64,000 nucleotides of DNA from NCBI RefSeq assembly GCF_019649055.1, contig NW_026570293.1, forward strand, positions 124,001 through 188,000. Reading direction: 5' to 3'. Positions 35,310 to 47,415 of this stretch are shown one piece after another; within the stretch, counting starts at the first letter, position 1, and each line of letters begins with the position of its first letter. The DNA is from Paramacrobiotus metropolitanus. Its lineage: Eukaryota; Tardigrada; Eutardigrada; Parachela; Macrobiotidae. The translations under genes and the position numbers were made by a program. The notes below the pieces were generated by a model. It was given only the letters and a program-made list of their open reading frames with translations, did not search any database and was not told the origin of the DNA.

Positions 35310-35423
35310 TGCGTACCGCCCAAGTGCAAGCCAAACGGAAGTTTTGTGCACGTTTGGTGGGACAAGCGCCCGCCGCCGTACGGCGCCATGATGAACATCT
35401 GTCCCTTTGCTGGCTGGTTTTAG
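35310..35423 (+). other. Conserved exon-like block upstream of BTB gene 2
   Basis: Counterpart of 29049-29165: the same frame (CVPPKCKPNGSFVHV, KRPPPYGAMMNI, PFA) remains open to a TAG. Here the bases before it are GTCGCAA instead of GTCGCAG, so the acceptor seen in the other copy is lost. It lies about 270 bases upstream of the BTB start, as in copy 1 (about 250). Confidence 0.4.
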
Positions 35424-35689
35424 CTGGCTCCTGATCTAACAATTCGCGCTGCCTCTCGTGTTTGTGAATTGCTAGTGACAGCTAGTCACTAGTGAATTTT
35501 TTCTTTTTCACTGAATTTAAAACTCTGTGATTTTTCCTTCTCCTTTCGCCTCTCCAGTTTTGTTCTTCTTAGAAATAACTTTGTGCGCATCGGTTAACTT
35601 GAGAGGGTTGTTTGTAGTGGAACTGTACTGAAGTGAATATTGGAATTGTCATCATCAGTGCGTAAAATCAGTCCGAGCGAAACCAGCGA

Positions 35690-38557
35690 ATGGCGTCCAC
35701 AAATCCTCCTTCCTCGACGGTGCCTGCCGCGAGGCTCAACAGCCGCATCAAACAGACACTGGCCACCGGTGAACTGAGTGATGTGCGATTCTCCGTAGGT
35801 CGGGATTGCGGTCCACAACACGTGCAGGTCTTCCCAGCGCACAAGTAAGTTTAGCATCGAGGGATGCTGTTTTCTTGTTGTAACATTGAACAGAGTTACA
35901 TGTCTTCATATCTGTTTCTTTAACGATCTGCAGGTACATGGTGAGTATCCGCAGCACGGTGTTCCATGCCATGTTCTACGGCAGCGTACCGGAAACAGGC
36001 CCACAGGTCGACATTCCCGACTGCATGCCCGACGCTTTTGCTAATATGCTCAGGTGCGTGAATAAACACTCGCAATTTTGACTGCCTGGTCTGTGCAATT
36101 GGCCGCTTCAAGACGCATTGCTTCTAAATTGCATGAGCGATTTCCATCCTAGTAACCTGTGTTCCTGTGGAAATATTTTTTCTGTCAGAAAATTTTGGGT
36201 TTTTTACGAAAACCTCTAAGCTTAGAATTACACATAACACTTCCGACGCTTGAAGCAGTTGCAACCGCTCGGTGTGGCCGCGTGATGCGAATTTATTCTT
36301 TTAAGTTTTTTTGCAGGAACCATTCCAGGTTGTAAACTAAAAATTAATGGAATTAATTAAAAAATTAAATTAATTAAAAATTAAATGGAATTTAAATTGA
36401 GCGCTTAATTTACGGTAAATAACAATCTATGTACCCTGGTATTCTTGGCGCAGTTTTATGTACACCGAATCCGTGGAGAATCTCGGCATGGAGAATGTCA
36501 TCGTGACCATGCGCTGCGCTGACAAGTACGATTTGCCGCAGCTGACCAGCCAGTGTCTGGATTTTATCGATTCCCAGCTGTGTCCCGATAACTGTCTGAT
36601 CCTGCTAGAGGAGGTACTGATAGAATATCGATAAAAAATTACTTATTTTATCTGCAGCTGCATTTTATAATAATTATTTTGATTTTATGTATCCTGATGA
36701 CAAAATTAATTTATGTTTAATCAGTAATAATTTGATTTCTGGTTTTATTATCATTACGTATTACGTTATTATTCGTTTTACTGTATGTATGTTCTGTTCT
36801 CAATTTTCTTTTATAGTTTTATCCTGTTTCTTTTCTTATTTTTCCATTTTGATAAGGCCAACTAATGCAGCTTGGACGTCTGATTGAGCGCAGACGGTGA
36901 ACGGTTGTTATAATCATAAAATACTTTTAATATTGTATAAAATATTGTAGAATAATAACGGATATATCAAACATTCAAAATAATATGGAATAGTTACTGC
37001 CTAATTGCTGCGTAATTGAATGTACTTAAGTCGCAGCTTTGTTGCAGGCGATTAATGGGCGGCAGGACGGTGTCGTGGAGAAGTGTTTGCAGTTGGTGGA
37101 AGTTGAGAGCGCTGTCATTCTGCAGTCGGAAGAGTTCACGAGCATCGCGCTCGACACATTGAAGTTGATTCTGCAGCGCAACGCCCTGTCCGCGGAAGAA
37201 AACATCATCTACATGGCGGTTGAGAGGTGCCTGGCATTATTATTATTATTATCACGGCACAAGAGCAGACAACCCCAAGGGGACTTCAAGTCTGGTCGAA
37301 CAAGCATTAGCACTAAATTTCTGGAATAGTTATTATTAATGTACTTTTACAATTTTTGGAGACATGAATATCTGAAGTATTATACCGTTAATGTTGCTTA
37401 GATGGGCTGTGGAGGCGTGCAATCAGCAGAATCTGGAATCGACGACGGCAAACCGGCGTGCTGTGCTGGGCGAGGCGTTATTCCTTGTCCGCTTTCCACT
37501 TCTGACCGGCGCGCAACTGGCCGAGGGTCCCGGAAAGGTTGGTCTAGATCTTAAGATTGATTATACTAGTGGTAAAGGGCAATTGCATTTTGGAAACCGA
37601 TGCGCGTCGGGTAACGGAGAAACGCGTAAAAAGTGGTCCATGAGTCAGCGAAAAATTAACAAAAGTAATTTTTACTAATGCTCGACTGTGGTAGGTCTAA
37701 TACCTTTTCAAACAGATTGGTGTTTATTTTAAAAGTTATTTATCGGAGCCGCGGTAAGTGTTTTCGTTCCAGACACATGTAAGTTTTGTAGATCTGTGCA
37801 GGTAAGGCAGGTTGAGTAATTGTTGCGCTTCGACATCGAAGCGCAACGGTCACACGGAAAAGTAAGCTGATAACCCATCCCAGGATTTCGGGTTACCAAT
37901 CAAACCGTTACCTGCTTAAGTGCCATGACGTCACGTTTTTTATCGCGACTGGTGTTTGCGCGCCGCGTAAAGCTTACACAGAGCAATTGACCTGTCCCAG
38001 TGAAACAGTTACCAACTAATTATTGTTTTTTTCTTAGCGGTAATTAACCGGTATTTCTCTTGTGACAGAGCGGCAGTCTCCTTTTGGACAAGGAACTCCT
38101 GAGCATCTTTCTGTATCAGAACGGCGCCGTGACCACACCGCTGCCGTTTCCCATGGAGTACCGCGCGGCGCCGGTCTTGCGCCGGAACCCGACGACATTC
38201 GAGCCCGGTGAGGAAATGTTTGCGCTCAGCGCATCCGGTTACTGGTGGCAGGCGGCCACGATTATCCGTTGGCGCGCGTCGCGCGGCGTCGAAGTGCGGT
38301 GGTGTCATTCGGGGGAGGCCGGCTGTGTGGAGGCCGAGAAGGTGGTGCGAGCGGCGGACATCCTGACGAGCGGACGGACGGTGTACTGCCTGACACCACA
38401 GGGGCCCTCTTGCGATACCTACGTTCGGCCCTATCCCCTGGGCCGGGGGTTGCACCAGGTTCTCTCGCGCGGTCGGGAGGCTTATGCGCCCTTCTCCATG
38501 CTGGCCCTCCACGCGGTGGACGTCGACGCCTGGATGGCCGCACGCGATGTCCGCTGA
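35690..38557 (+). CDS. BTB-BACK protein 2 with C-terminal Tudor/Agenet-like domain
   Basis: Six exons join in frame: 35690-35844, 35934-36053, 36454-36613, 37048-37226, 37402-37537 and 38069-38557, giving 412 residues. Exon sizes and phases match BTB gene 1 except in the last exon. BTB motifs: GELSDVRFSVG, FPAHKYMVSIRSTVFHAMFY and MYTESVENL. BACK-like region: CADKYDLPQLTSQC and VEACNQQNLESTTANRR. The last exon begins like that of gene 1 (SGSLLLDKELLSIFLYQNGA) and then continues with PGEEMFALSASGYWWQAATI, VEVRWCH and VVRAADIL. This resembles a small Tudor/Agenet-type barrel and is shared with BTB gene 3. Such a protein could link a CUL3 ligase to a target with methylated residues, but that is inference. 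Confidence 0.88.
37822..37847. repeat. Perfect 12-bp inverted repeat
   Basis: GTTGCGCTTCGA and TCGAAGCGCAAC flank a CA dinucleotide within intron 5 of BTB gene 2. Confidence 0.95.
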
Positions 38558-38799
38558 TCGACTAGCGGAAGGAGATGGTGCACTAAGGCTTCGCCATGAC
38601 TCATGAGCATTTAATTTGTCTGACTCTATGGAAGAGCATCATGTAATACTTCTTTAATCTACAAATCCAATACCATTTTCCAGTAAAATTGGAATTCGCG
38701 TTCGTGCAGTGATGTGGTTAACAACTACAGATACTTACCGTTGGTATCAAAGCGGAAGTGATGCTGATGAATTGGTTTTTTTTTCTTGATTGCCGGTTG

Positions 38800-39095
38800 T
38801 AACCAGTTACCGTGAGCATATCATGATTAGACACATTATCGGAAGCTGCCCATTCTGTTTCTAAACCTGATTTTAGTTGTGATTCTTCTTCCGTTCGTAC
38901 GGGACGTCGTTCTGATAAAATTAGGCATGCGATCTGGCCGCACAGTAAACTGGTGTTTCGCGATTCTGGAAATCGTAATCATAACTTCTTCGTCACCTCG
39001 CATCCTTTTCCAACCAGAACAGTCGTTTGCTCCATGGAAGAACTGAGTAAGCAGTTCCAGTTGAGATGCTTTAAGGGCATCGTTTTAATAGGAAA
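38800..39095 (+). repeat. Dispersed repeat R1, copy C
   Basis: The copy most similar to 2400-2765, over nearly 300 bases including CCATTCTGTTTCTAAACCTG and AACAGTCGTTTGCTCC. It lies just 3' of BTB gene 2. A second short echo (GCATCGTTTTGATAG) occurs at about 39330. Confidence 0.75.
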
Positions 39096-40397
39096 CTGGT
39101 CGTTATTGGCTTCTTACTTGACTTAAGTTTTCGTTTCCTTCCATGCTTAGACACGAGGCCGTTCAAATTTCTGATTAAACTATGCCTATGATCAGATGTG
39201 TTTTCGTTATAGTTAATCGCATTTGTTGCTGCTGTGTTGACCTGGTGTCCTTTCGACATTCTCCAGTTCGCGCGGACAGAATCGTCCTGGAAGCGTAGAT
39301 TGAACAGTTCGCGTTGAATTGCTCTAACAGCATCGTTTTGATAGAATAAGCGTACTGTAAATTATACTTTTATGTATAGGCCAGGTGATTTATTTCTTGT
39401 GTTTTTATGTAGAGCGATAAATACAGATTCACTGGTTACGCTAAACCTCTTACCACGACCCGACAACGCCCCATTCTTTATGTACGACTGTTTGAGGGCA
39501 CTGTCGGTACTTATGTTGCACAACGTTATAAGACAATTTTTGAACAGCTCACCACCTGCACTTTTACATTTTGTCAAGAGCTGTACAGCTGGAAGGAAGC
39601 CAGTGGTACTGTATCTGTAGTTTAATCTACAATATTCGGCTCGTGGGCAAAAGCAAAAAAATTAAGACACGTACTATGTTTATTTAATTTCAAAGTGAAA
39701 AGGTATGTCACAGCCTGCAGGCATGCTACGGTGTGCAAAAATGTACCATTTTTCGCGTAATGCTAATAATTAGCAAGCTAGCATTCGTGGTCAAATGAGT
39801 CTTAGGAGAATGCCGAGCACCATTACATTTCCGCTCCCAAAGCAAGTAAATACACAGTAACTACGATACTTACTACTCTATCAGAGTTAATGCTTTATTT
39901 CTCAATATGTACTCTATCAGATGGTCGGAAATTCAAATTAGCGAACAGGCTGTCGAGATTCAATGGTGCAGAGAACATACAATTTACTATTCCACAGGTT
40001 TTATTTAACGCATACAGCAGAAAATTACCCAGTGGAGCCTCCTCCAAAATGTGGGAATGCGATCAGTGATCGCTTTAACTGTAGGTTAGTACTGTAGTGT
40101 ATAGCGTATGCAGTGTACGGCACTTGATGTATCGATCGAGCGATGAGCTTGCCAACCGGCTGATCATGGAGTGCAGTATGAACTACGAGTAACAGTCTGG
40201 CACGTACCTCGTATAACAGTATAATTATTAGGAATGCTTATTATTGCTTAATCCTTTGCAGTGCATTACTTCTTTTTGCATTTTGTATTTGGAAGTACTT
40301 ATTTGTATTTTGTTGAGTCAAGCAAGCAGTGATCTTGACCAGCAATAAACATATCTGGATTTAAATCGACCGGCTAGTGATACTAATTATAATTATC
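39096..40397. other. Intergenic, no gene seen
   Basis: About 1.3 kb upstream of the F-box gene. No frame resembles a known family and no promoter element is certain. Confidence 0.45.
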
Positions 40398-42943
40398 ATG
40401 GAGAAGGCGAGTTGCATCGCTCCTCTAATTCGTCCAGCACCTTATTATCCATTTTTACACTGCCGATTCGCGGTTGACGTACTGGAGAACGGAGAAGCTG
40501 TTTATCGTGGATGTGTCTTCGATATCGACGCCAATGGCGCCTTAGTTAAATTCGGCAAAACAAGGAGACCGCAAATTGTACCGTTCCATCGACTACGGGA
40601 AGTGAAAATGGAGTTCGGCGAAGAATGCTGTCTCCCGGAAACCGATTGGAAAGACGTGAAGATCCTCTTTACCAGTGATACAAGCCAGCTGGAATCATGG
40701 CATTCCGGCCGCATTACGAAAGAAATCGGAGTTGATGAGTGGTTTTCTTATACGGAAGTGGAAGTGTTTGTAGCGAAAACACGTCCACAGCGTTGTATAA
40801 CGATGCAGTGCAGAGACGGTGGCGTGATGCAAAGTGTGCGGAGTATCCAGAATCTTGGACCACCAGTGGCGCCCCGCACATTTCGCAAATTAAGGATCTC
40901 CATGCCGAAATCGGTCGCATGGTGCAGGAAAATGCTGGCTGTCGGTTTGCGCCGGTTAAGCCATACTAGCGCGTTTTACAGTAACTGGTTTTTTAGAACC
41001 GGTACAATATTCCTTCGCTGCAATATGGATGATTCGATTCAGGTGTTAGCTAAAAAACCTGATAGACAGCTTCCCCAACGCATCTCCCGAATCCTGGAGC
41101 GCGAAATATTGCCGGAAGTGTGGAAATATCTTGGAAAATTCAACGGACTGGTTCGTTTGGTTGTGGGTGACGTCGTGCACAACCTACTGAACATTGTTGT
41201 GGAACAAGAATGTATGTTTAAACCAGTAACACCAACGACAATGCTAACGGCGTATCGCCGTATTAAGGTACATATATACATAGCCCGCCCAGGCCCGGTA
41301 CATTGTACAAGTTTTCGTGCATGCATTTACTAGTACTTACACTAATTTGTTACCGTTCCACTTCCTTGCAAACCGTTCCGCTTCCCTTAAAGTTATCATG
41401 TCCTGAAGCGTAAGATTTGGTGGGCTTTTTGCCGGCTATAACTATTATGATACTGCTACGCGCAATAACTGCGCACTGCCACTACAGACTACAGTACAGA
41501 AATTTTTAAACTGGAGTTGTGTAATTTCAGATCGGTCTGGCATGAACTGTTCTCCAATGCGATTCGAATATTTGCCATTGGAACTGCAGATCAATATTTG
41601 CACAGACCTGGACGCATACGAACGAGAACGTCTTAAAAGGTCGGTGGTGTGACAGCTGGCGAACAAAGGCTCACGATAGTGAGAGAAGGCTTTATTGTGG
41701 ATAGCAATAAAGTACAGAGAACCAAAACACAAAGGGCTCGATGTGAGCTGTAACATGAAAATCACCGAATGTCAGCTAGTGAATGAGAATGAACGGCACA
41801 TCGAGCCGAAAGCATGGGAAAAGCCTATGCGGCACACTGGGCAAATCCAACACGAGCGAACGAACGCTGATAGGCCGAGATGTGAAAGTGGGGCGTGGCT
41901 CCGCTAAATCGAGGCCGGTGATTGGCCGAGACGTAAGGCTGGGCGGATAGCTGCCTGAGTCGAGGCCGATCTAGTGCGACTCGGTGTGAGTCAGTACACC
42001 GGAAGCGGGACTGTCGCTGGCTGCCTACTCGTAGGCTGCCATAGCGACTGGCCCAACAGTGGAGCATTTGCTTCAAGAGAAAAAAACCAATTTCCTGTGG
42101 TCTTGTTTTATTACTTATTATTATGCTTTGGTATGGTCAGATTTGTAATGCATGCTATGCTGCTAATCAAGGTTTGCTGATCGCTGCCTTCCTCGGTTTC
42201 TTTAGGGTGTCTACGTTTTTCTCTCGCCTACTAACGCTTAGTGCCCTGGAACGATGGATCATCCTGCCACACTTATGCAGTAGTGCCCTCGTTGATCATG
42301 ATTACCACGACCAAAGGTCACTGATTCGCTGCAGTTTCTTGCTAGCGCACATGGTCTCACGCTGGGTACCAAGGCAGACCAAGAGACTGTGTTTGGCCGG
42401 AAACTGGGAAAAGTGCTTCTACTCGTTGGGTATCATACTGCACTTCCTGAACATTAAACTGGACTGGCTGATTATAGCGGATAACGGCGGGCTGCGCTTT
42501 GGTGATTTCATGACGTTCCCGCCGAATAGGCGCATGATGCGGCTACGAGAAGATCATGAAGAGCGTTCACACACAGTGTGGCTGTCTCCCCGTTCTACGA
42601 TGAAATCTGCCGCAATATCCTCCTGAAGAACTGTCGGTTCAGCAGCAGCAAATCACTTTGTTTTGCGGAGACCTTTTGGGGAGAGGAAGTAATATCCCGG
42701 GCTCCATTAAACTGCTGCAATCATCCATTCGACATTAATGTTCCATATTGGTCTTTCAAATTTTTCCCAGTAGCGGAGGACTTTGAGTTGAACTTTTTTG
42801 AGTCAGCAATTCTGAAATTCTGTCCGGAATTGGACGAGGAGAAATTTCAGAGCCTCGTCACATGGCTGGAATTTCTAGTGGAAGAAAACGTCAAGGGACC
42901 AGGCTTTATTTGGGATTACTTTCCTATTATATTTGAAATGTAA
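40398..42943 (+). CDS. F-box protein with N-terminal Tudor/Agenet-like region (frameshift in exon 3)
   Basis: Exon 1 (40398-41267, phase 0) starts MEKASCIAPL and reads FAVDVLENGEAVYRGCVFDI, DANGALVKFG, QIVPFHRLREV, a Tudor/Agenet-like strand pattern; a helical middle (ERDILPEVWKYLG-type segment) follows. Exon 2 (41500-41639) holds an F-box-like peptide, MRFEYLPLELQINICTDLDA then YERERLK. Exon 3 (42242-42943) continues with ALERWIILPHLC, AGNWEKCFYSLGIILHFLNI and, after a shift, PFYDEICRNILLKNC and WLEFLVEENVKGPG. Two extra bases in CAGTGTGG at about 42576-42580 break the frame; without them the exons sum correctly. F-box proteins recruit substrates to SCF ubiquitin ligases. The shift may be a sequence error or recent inactivation. 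Confidence 0.65.
41868..41969 (+). repeat. Two 51-bp imperfect tandem units
   Basis: The units at 41868-41918 and 41919-41969 both begin TGAT(A/T)GGCCGAGA and end (A/G)(A/T)CGAGGCCG(G/A)-like. They lie in intron 2 of the F-box gene, within a GC-rich insert unlike its surroundings. Confidence 0.6.
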
Positions 42944-44894
42944 GCAAAATAACTCGTACGCGAAGAAACTGTATAACTGCAGCAAAAAGCCTTTTGGTGT
43001 GGTGTTTTGGGTTGCACCCCGAGGTCTGCCAGTTGGACTTTCGCGAGTTTCGTCTCTTTTAGGTGGCATCGGGATGCTCCAGAAACGATTTCGGACCTGC
43101 TAAGAATTGTGATCAGTGACCTTTCACGCAGTGCGCCTATTATGCACTCCCTGTTTCTGCTGAAAAGCGTCGATGATGTGGAGTGGAAGTCTTCAAACAG
43201 GTGTTAGCATGACAACATCCTAGTTCCGGTTAAGGAAAACAACATTCTCGACGGTACCGATAACATAAACAGCATTTCCTTGCTGAATCTTTAACATGCC
43301 ACCATACATACTGATCATGATCGTCTTCGACAAACAGGAAAAGCCGTATAGTATTCGCAACGGAGGCCCAGACCATCAAGGAAGGTCCTCCTCATGCAGT
43401 GCTTCCAGAGACCACTACAAACACGCGAACCCGCTGAGCCTGATTGTACCGTTCTTGAAGTGAACTCTCTTAATTGTTCTAAGGTGGATTGTCTTCTATT
43501 AATTTTTCCTGAATTTCTAAAGGGTATGTTTGGCTTCCTTTTTAATGTGTGCATTTTGACGTCCGGAAGCATTCGTACCCCTCACAGGCTAAACATTTCA
43601 TGCTAGATTGTCACCCTAGCCGGATAAGAGATACACAGTGTAGTGACTGTACCTGTTCCGACCTAAATTAAATTAAATCGCTAAAGAGATGTTTTGTTTC
43701 AAATACCGGTGTTTATGGCTTCAACTCTCTCCGGTTTTTTTGGAAAATCTCTCTTTCCCATCTATGTGATGAGCATCTTGTTAGATGTATCCCATGTCCT
43801 GAACGTCATGCTCATTCCTTAATGGTTGATCCATTTTTTATCAATTCAATGTTTCTATCCAATCCTAATTCAATCCAAATGTTTCGTAACCAACAGGACC
43901 AAAGTCGTATCGTCCTAACCGGAAACTGTATCTTCTTGTTTTTGGGCTTCAGCCTGGTCGCCTGCCGCTCTGGTCTTTACGCTGGTATCACTGAAGTACG
44001 CAAGTAAGAACTGGCGAAAGTCGACGCAGGTTACAGACTTATCCGATTGAGCATCTGATCTGAATGAAGTAGCGGCGATACATAACAGAGAAACAGATGA
44101 CCATTTGTTTAAAATGATTGGTACAGTGACCGCCGCTGTGGTGTCACTGGCGAGTCGGTGATAATGGCTTTGCACGAGTGGGTCGGACGGCTGTTCCGTG
44201 TCTGCGCTGTGCCGATCGGCACGCTAGCGGTCCAGGACTCCAGTGTCCAATGAACGCCGTGTGGTGTGCTCATGCATATTGACGATTCTCACTAGGATGG
44301 CGCCCCGTGGCGGTTGGGAGCCGTACGCCCACGCTACGCCCAGAAGTCATCGTAGGCCCATAGCAACACGTGCTTTTCCTGGCATTGTTTAAACAGCGCG
44401 AGTTCGCACATCATTCTGCTTACTAATGCGGCAATCAAATGAAATTAATAGAAAACTAAGCTCTACCAATTGGGCGACACATGCCTGATAAAAAAGTGTA
44501 ATGTGCTCTGTAAATTGTGGGGCGGTGCCGATAACCGTGGTATTACAGAACGCCTCACGTGCAACCGTTTTCGCGTGGTACATGGCGCATGCGCATTTCC
44601 CCTTTTGGCGCACTGCGAAATTTCTGTAATTAGTGACGTCAAAATGACACACTGCCAGTCTGCAGTCCAGGCGAGAATCACGAATTTATGAGAGAGAACA
44701 CTTGGAGACACAAAGAAGGTATCGATTGAGCGACGAATTCACTTGCCATACAGACTTTGCATGTCAGCCTATTGCCGGGTCTAGGTTACCACACATAATT
44801 GTGTTTGACGGTTTATAAAAATTAACATACTTTCTCGAGCCCAGCCAATGATAATCGTGGCCAGTAAAAGCAAAATAATAATCCATTTTTGTAC
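42944..44894. other. Decayed or non-coding region
   Basis: About 2 kb with only short frames. A plus-strand stretch near 43060-43205 (ETISDLLRIVISDLSRSA) looks helical and may be another remnant of the F-box family, but it matches nothing here clearly. No RNA gene was found. Confidence 0.35.
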
Positions 44895-45860
44895 CATGAC
44901 TGAAGCTCTGTATCGTGGATATGTATGTCTGTCACGTCGACGGTCGACGTCAACGGTGCCCTGGTAAAGTTTGGGAGCAGACGGAGACCGCAATTGATAC
45001 CGTTCCATCGGCTACGCGAAACGGAATTTTGCTACAGCAAATACAAAGAATGTCGCCTGCCGGAATTTGATTGGAAAGACGTGAAGAACCTCTGCGCCAG
45101 TGAGGCCAATCATCCGGAATCTTGGCATTTCGGTTGTATAACGATAGAAAATAGAAATCGGTCGAGAAAATAGAAATCGGTACAAAATAGAAATCGGTCC
45201 TGGTTTGCTTATGCGGAAGTAGAAGTGTTTTTCTCGGATATACGCACGCAGCGCTTCGTCATGGTGCAGTACGACATCCACTGTGGCGACAGCCAGGCTG
45301 TGAGCCTGTGCGTTGCAGAAAAAAACTGGACAACCGGTAACGCCGGAAACATTTCGCAGAATAAGCATACCCGAAGCTGATCACCAGAGGGACATGGTGG
45401 TTGTCGCCCTGCGATTGTTGAGCCGTATTAACGCTTTCTACATCGACCGGTACTTCAAGTATTGCTTAACCAGTAGTAAAAAGCATTGAAACTAGTTGAT
45501 GCTTATAGCCACACTATGCCCACAAGCCGATTTATAAAAAATTTTCTGAAGCTGGACACACTTGGCTGAAAAACCCTCTGTACATTATTTAAATTTCTTA
45601 TCTGCAATATCTGTACTTTTATGATTTTATCAAGTTCTCTGGATAATTCCGTTGAGGTGTTAGCCAAGAAACCTGATCAAATCTTTATTCAAGACATCTT
45701 AAAAATCATTGACTGCAAAATTTATCGGAATTAGACTCACCTAGAGAAATATGTTGGAAAAATCAATGGACTTGTTAGTTTTGCTTACAGATGGTGTGGT
45801 GCGCTACTTACTGAGCATGCTGTGGAGGAAGAAAGAAAGTTTGAGGAAACCCCATAGACA
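44895..45860 (+). pseudogene. Pseudogene of the Tudor-like/F-box family (N-terminal part)
   Basis: Matches exon 1 of 40398-42943: ALYRGYV, VDVNGALVKFG, RPQLIPFHRLRET, FDWKDVKNLCASEA (intact gene: TDWKDVKILFTSD), TPETFRRISIPE, and finally LAKKPD, KYVGKINGLVS and VEEERKFEE. It has several frame changes and stops. A 17-18-base tandem triplication (45147-45198) disrupts the middle. Confidence 0.75.
45147..45198 (+). repeat. Three tandem copies of AAAATAGAAATCGGT
   Basis: Three copies with 2-3 base spacers inside the pseudogene, at the place where the intact gene reads AAAGAAATCGGAG. This is a local slippage expansion of coding sequence. Confidence 0.9.
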
Positions 45861-47149
45861 AGTTAGCATTGAGCTCACCCCAGTTTTGGCAAATTCACTT
45901 TTTCTAGGGAAAAGCATTGGTTTAAGCTAGCAAAAACAAGAACGAAGTGAAGCGAATCATGCTAGGAGATAGATCGAGCGCTCCATACGGTTTTCTGACG
46001 GACTGGCCGACTTTTCTGACGGACCGGTTTGTTCTCCGCTGTCTGAAGCTTAGTGGGGGCAGTCGCTTCGTTGCAAGGACAATAAACTTCATTACATTAC
46101 ATACTACTTGGCTTTACTACAATTCAACGTCGGCGACTGAAACGAACTGACAGAAGAATGTTGCAATGAATTTGTGCGATAAGAAACACTAACACCGAAG
46201 ATCTCAATTATTGACATTGTGTTCCTCTGCGATTTCCACTACATCACGGTCCACCGCCATACTTCTAGTTTTCGGTGCGCAACTTATTTCGCTATGTGGT
46301 GAGCTTCTGCTGTGCAACGACGGCGGTACAAACTGTAACCGCGAAAAATACAAACTCACGGCTCACGCCAAGCTGCAGTGTATGCCCACGCTGATAGTGC
46401 GCTAGTTTCGATGTACAGTACCTGTATCGTTATATGCTCAATTTGCAACCTGGCTTGTACACAGCCGCACAGCGCACCACTCCTGCAGATGCGGATGTGT
46501 AAACGGGTGCAGCCGTGATATGCAAACGGCAAGCAAAAGCAAACATGGAAGTTTTCCAGTACTTAACCCATTACGGTAAAATGTGGCAAGAAGCAAAACA
46601 AAGAAAAACGCAGCACCGCATTACAACCTACGCACAATGTATAAAGCAAGGAAAACGTGGCAATGTCATAAGGCTGCACCGCTGCAGCGTTGCTACAAAA
46701 AAACAAACGCGAACTCAATGGCTAGTTCTCAGTCTACACACAAGTCAGAAAGCGGTGGATTACAAACGGGTTTTAATAATAAACCAGTGGCGTCCGCCCT
46801 CCGCTCCGGCACAAATCACTACTTTTCAGAAGGTTCACTTCTCTTCGATCCAAAATAAGTACCACTGTTGTACTTCCCTTGTTCTTGGGAGACCGAAGCT
46901 TTGTATTCCGTATCTTGTGTCATTGGCTGGGCACGGGTTTGCTTGTCACGTATTGAAATACGACGTTTCTTTCAGACTGCTCATAGAGCAACTCATTTAT
47001 TAATATTGCAAATAATCAACAGATAATAATAGCACAATGACAGTTGCTAGGTCAGTACATCACATTCCTTCCCTTCTCATAAAACAAATGTGAAAATCCC
47101 ATTATGGTAATATGTCAAAATAATCACAATTCTTTTCAAAAATAGTATT
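45861..47149. other. No gene seen
   Basis: About 1.3 kb. The stretch 45950-46150 (GACAATAAACTTC, then TTCAACGTCGGCGACTGAA) looks like the end of an LTR, but no partner repeat occurs in the window. Long frames at 46515-47003 lack any recognised motif. Confidence 0.35.
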
Positions 47150-47415
47150 GATGTTATTGCCAGTTTTACAAATTCTTTTCAAGTGCCCTTTACGTCCACA
47201 CTTTTGACATTTACCTCTTTATACCAGCAGTCGTCGGTGTGACGATTTCCACAATGTTGGCAGGCCTGCGCTTTTCCATTGCTGCTGGATTTTTCCCTTT
47301 TAATGGCATATACATTTAACTCCTTGGTTACCATTTTAGCCTTTTCTCTTCCTGCTTCAAACTTCAGGGCACCTTCAAGCATCGCTTTAAAGGTCGTTGG
47401 ATCTTTGGAATTCAT
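47150..47415 (-). pseudogene. Ty3/gypsy-type gag fragment (double zinc knuckle, frameshifted)
   Basis: The minus-strand frame reads ALKFEAGREKAKMVTKELN, then CQHCGNRHTDDCW. A frame change is followed by KCQKCGRKGHLKRIC. Two adjacent CCHC-type knuckles of this kind are typical of gypsy-like Gag (CxxCG..H....C...CxxCGK.GH....C). No LTR, protease or reverse transcriptase was seen nearby, so this is an isolated relic. Confidence 0.75.

Noticed and set aside
38245-38565. Arg/Gly-rich ORFs on both strands over the last BTB exon
   Set aside because: They are shadows caused by the GC-rich coding sequence of BTB gene 2; the in-frame domain is the shared Tudor-like region.
44440-44500. A-box-like sequence (CCAATTGGTAGAGC on the minus strand)
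   Set aside because: No B box or acceptor stem follows at the right distance; not a tRNA.
45950-46150. LTR-like end with AATAAA and a possible primer site
   Set aside because: There is no second LTR, target duplication or retroelement coding sequence nearby in support.
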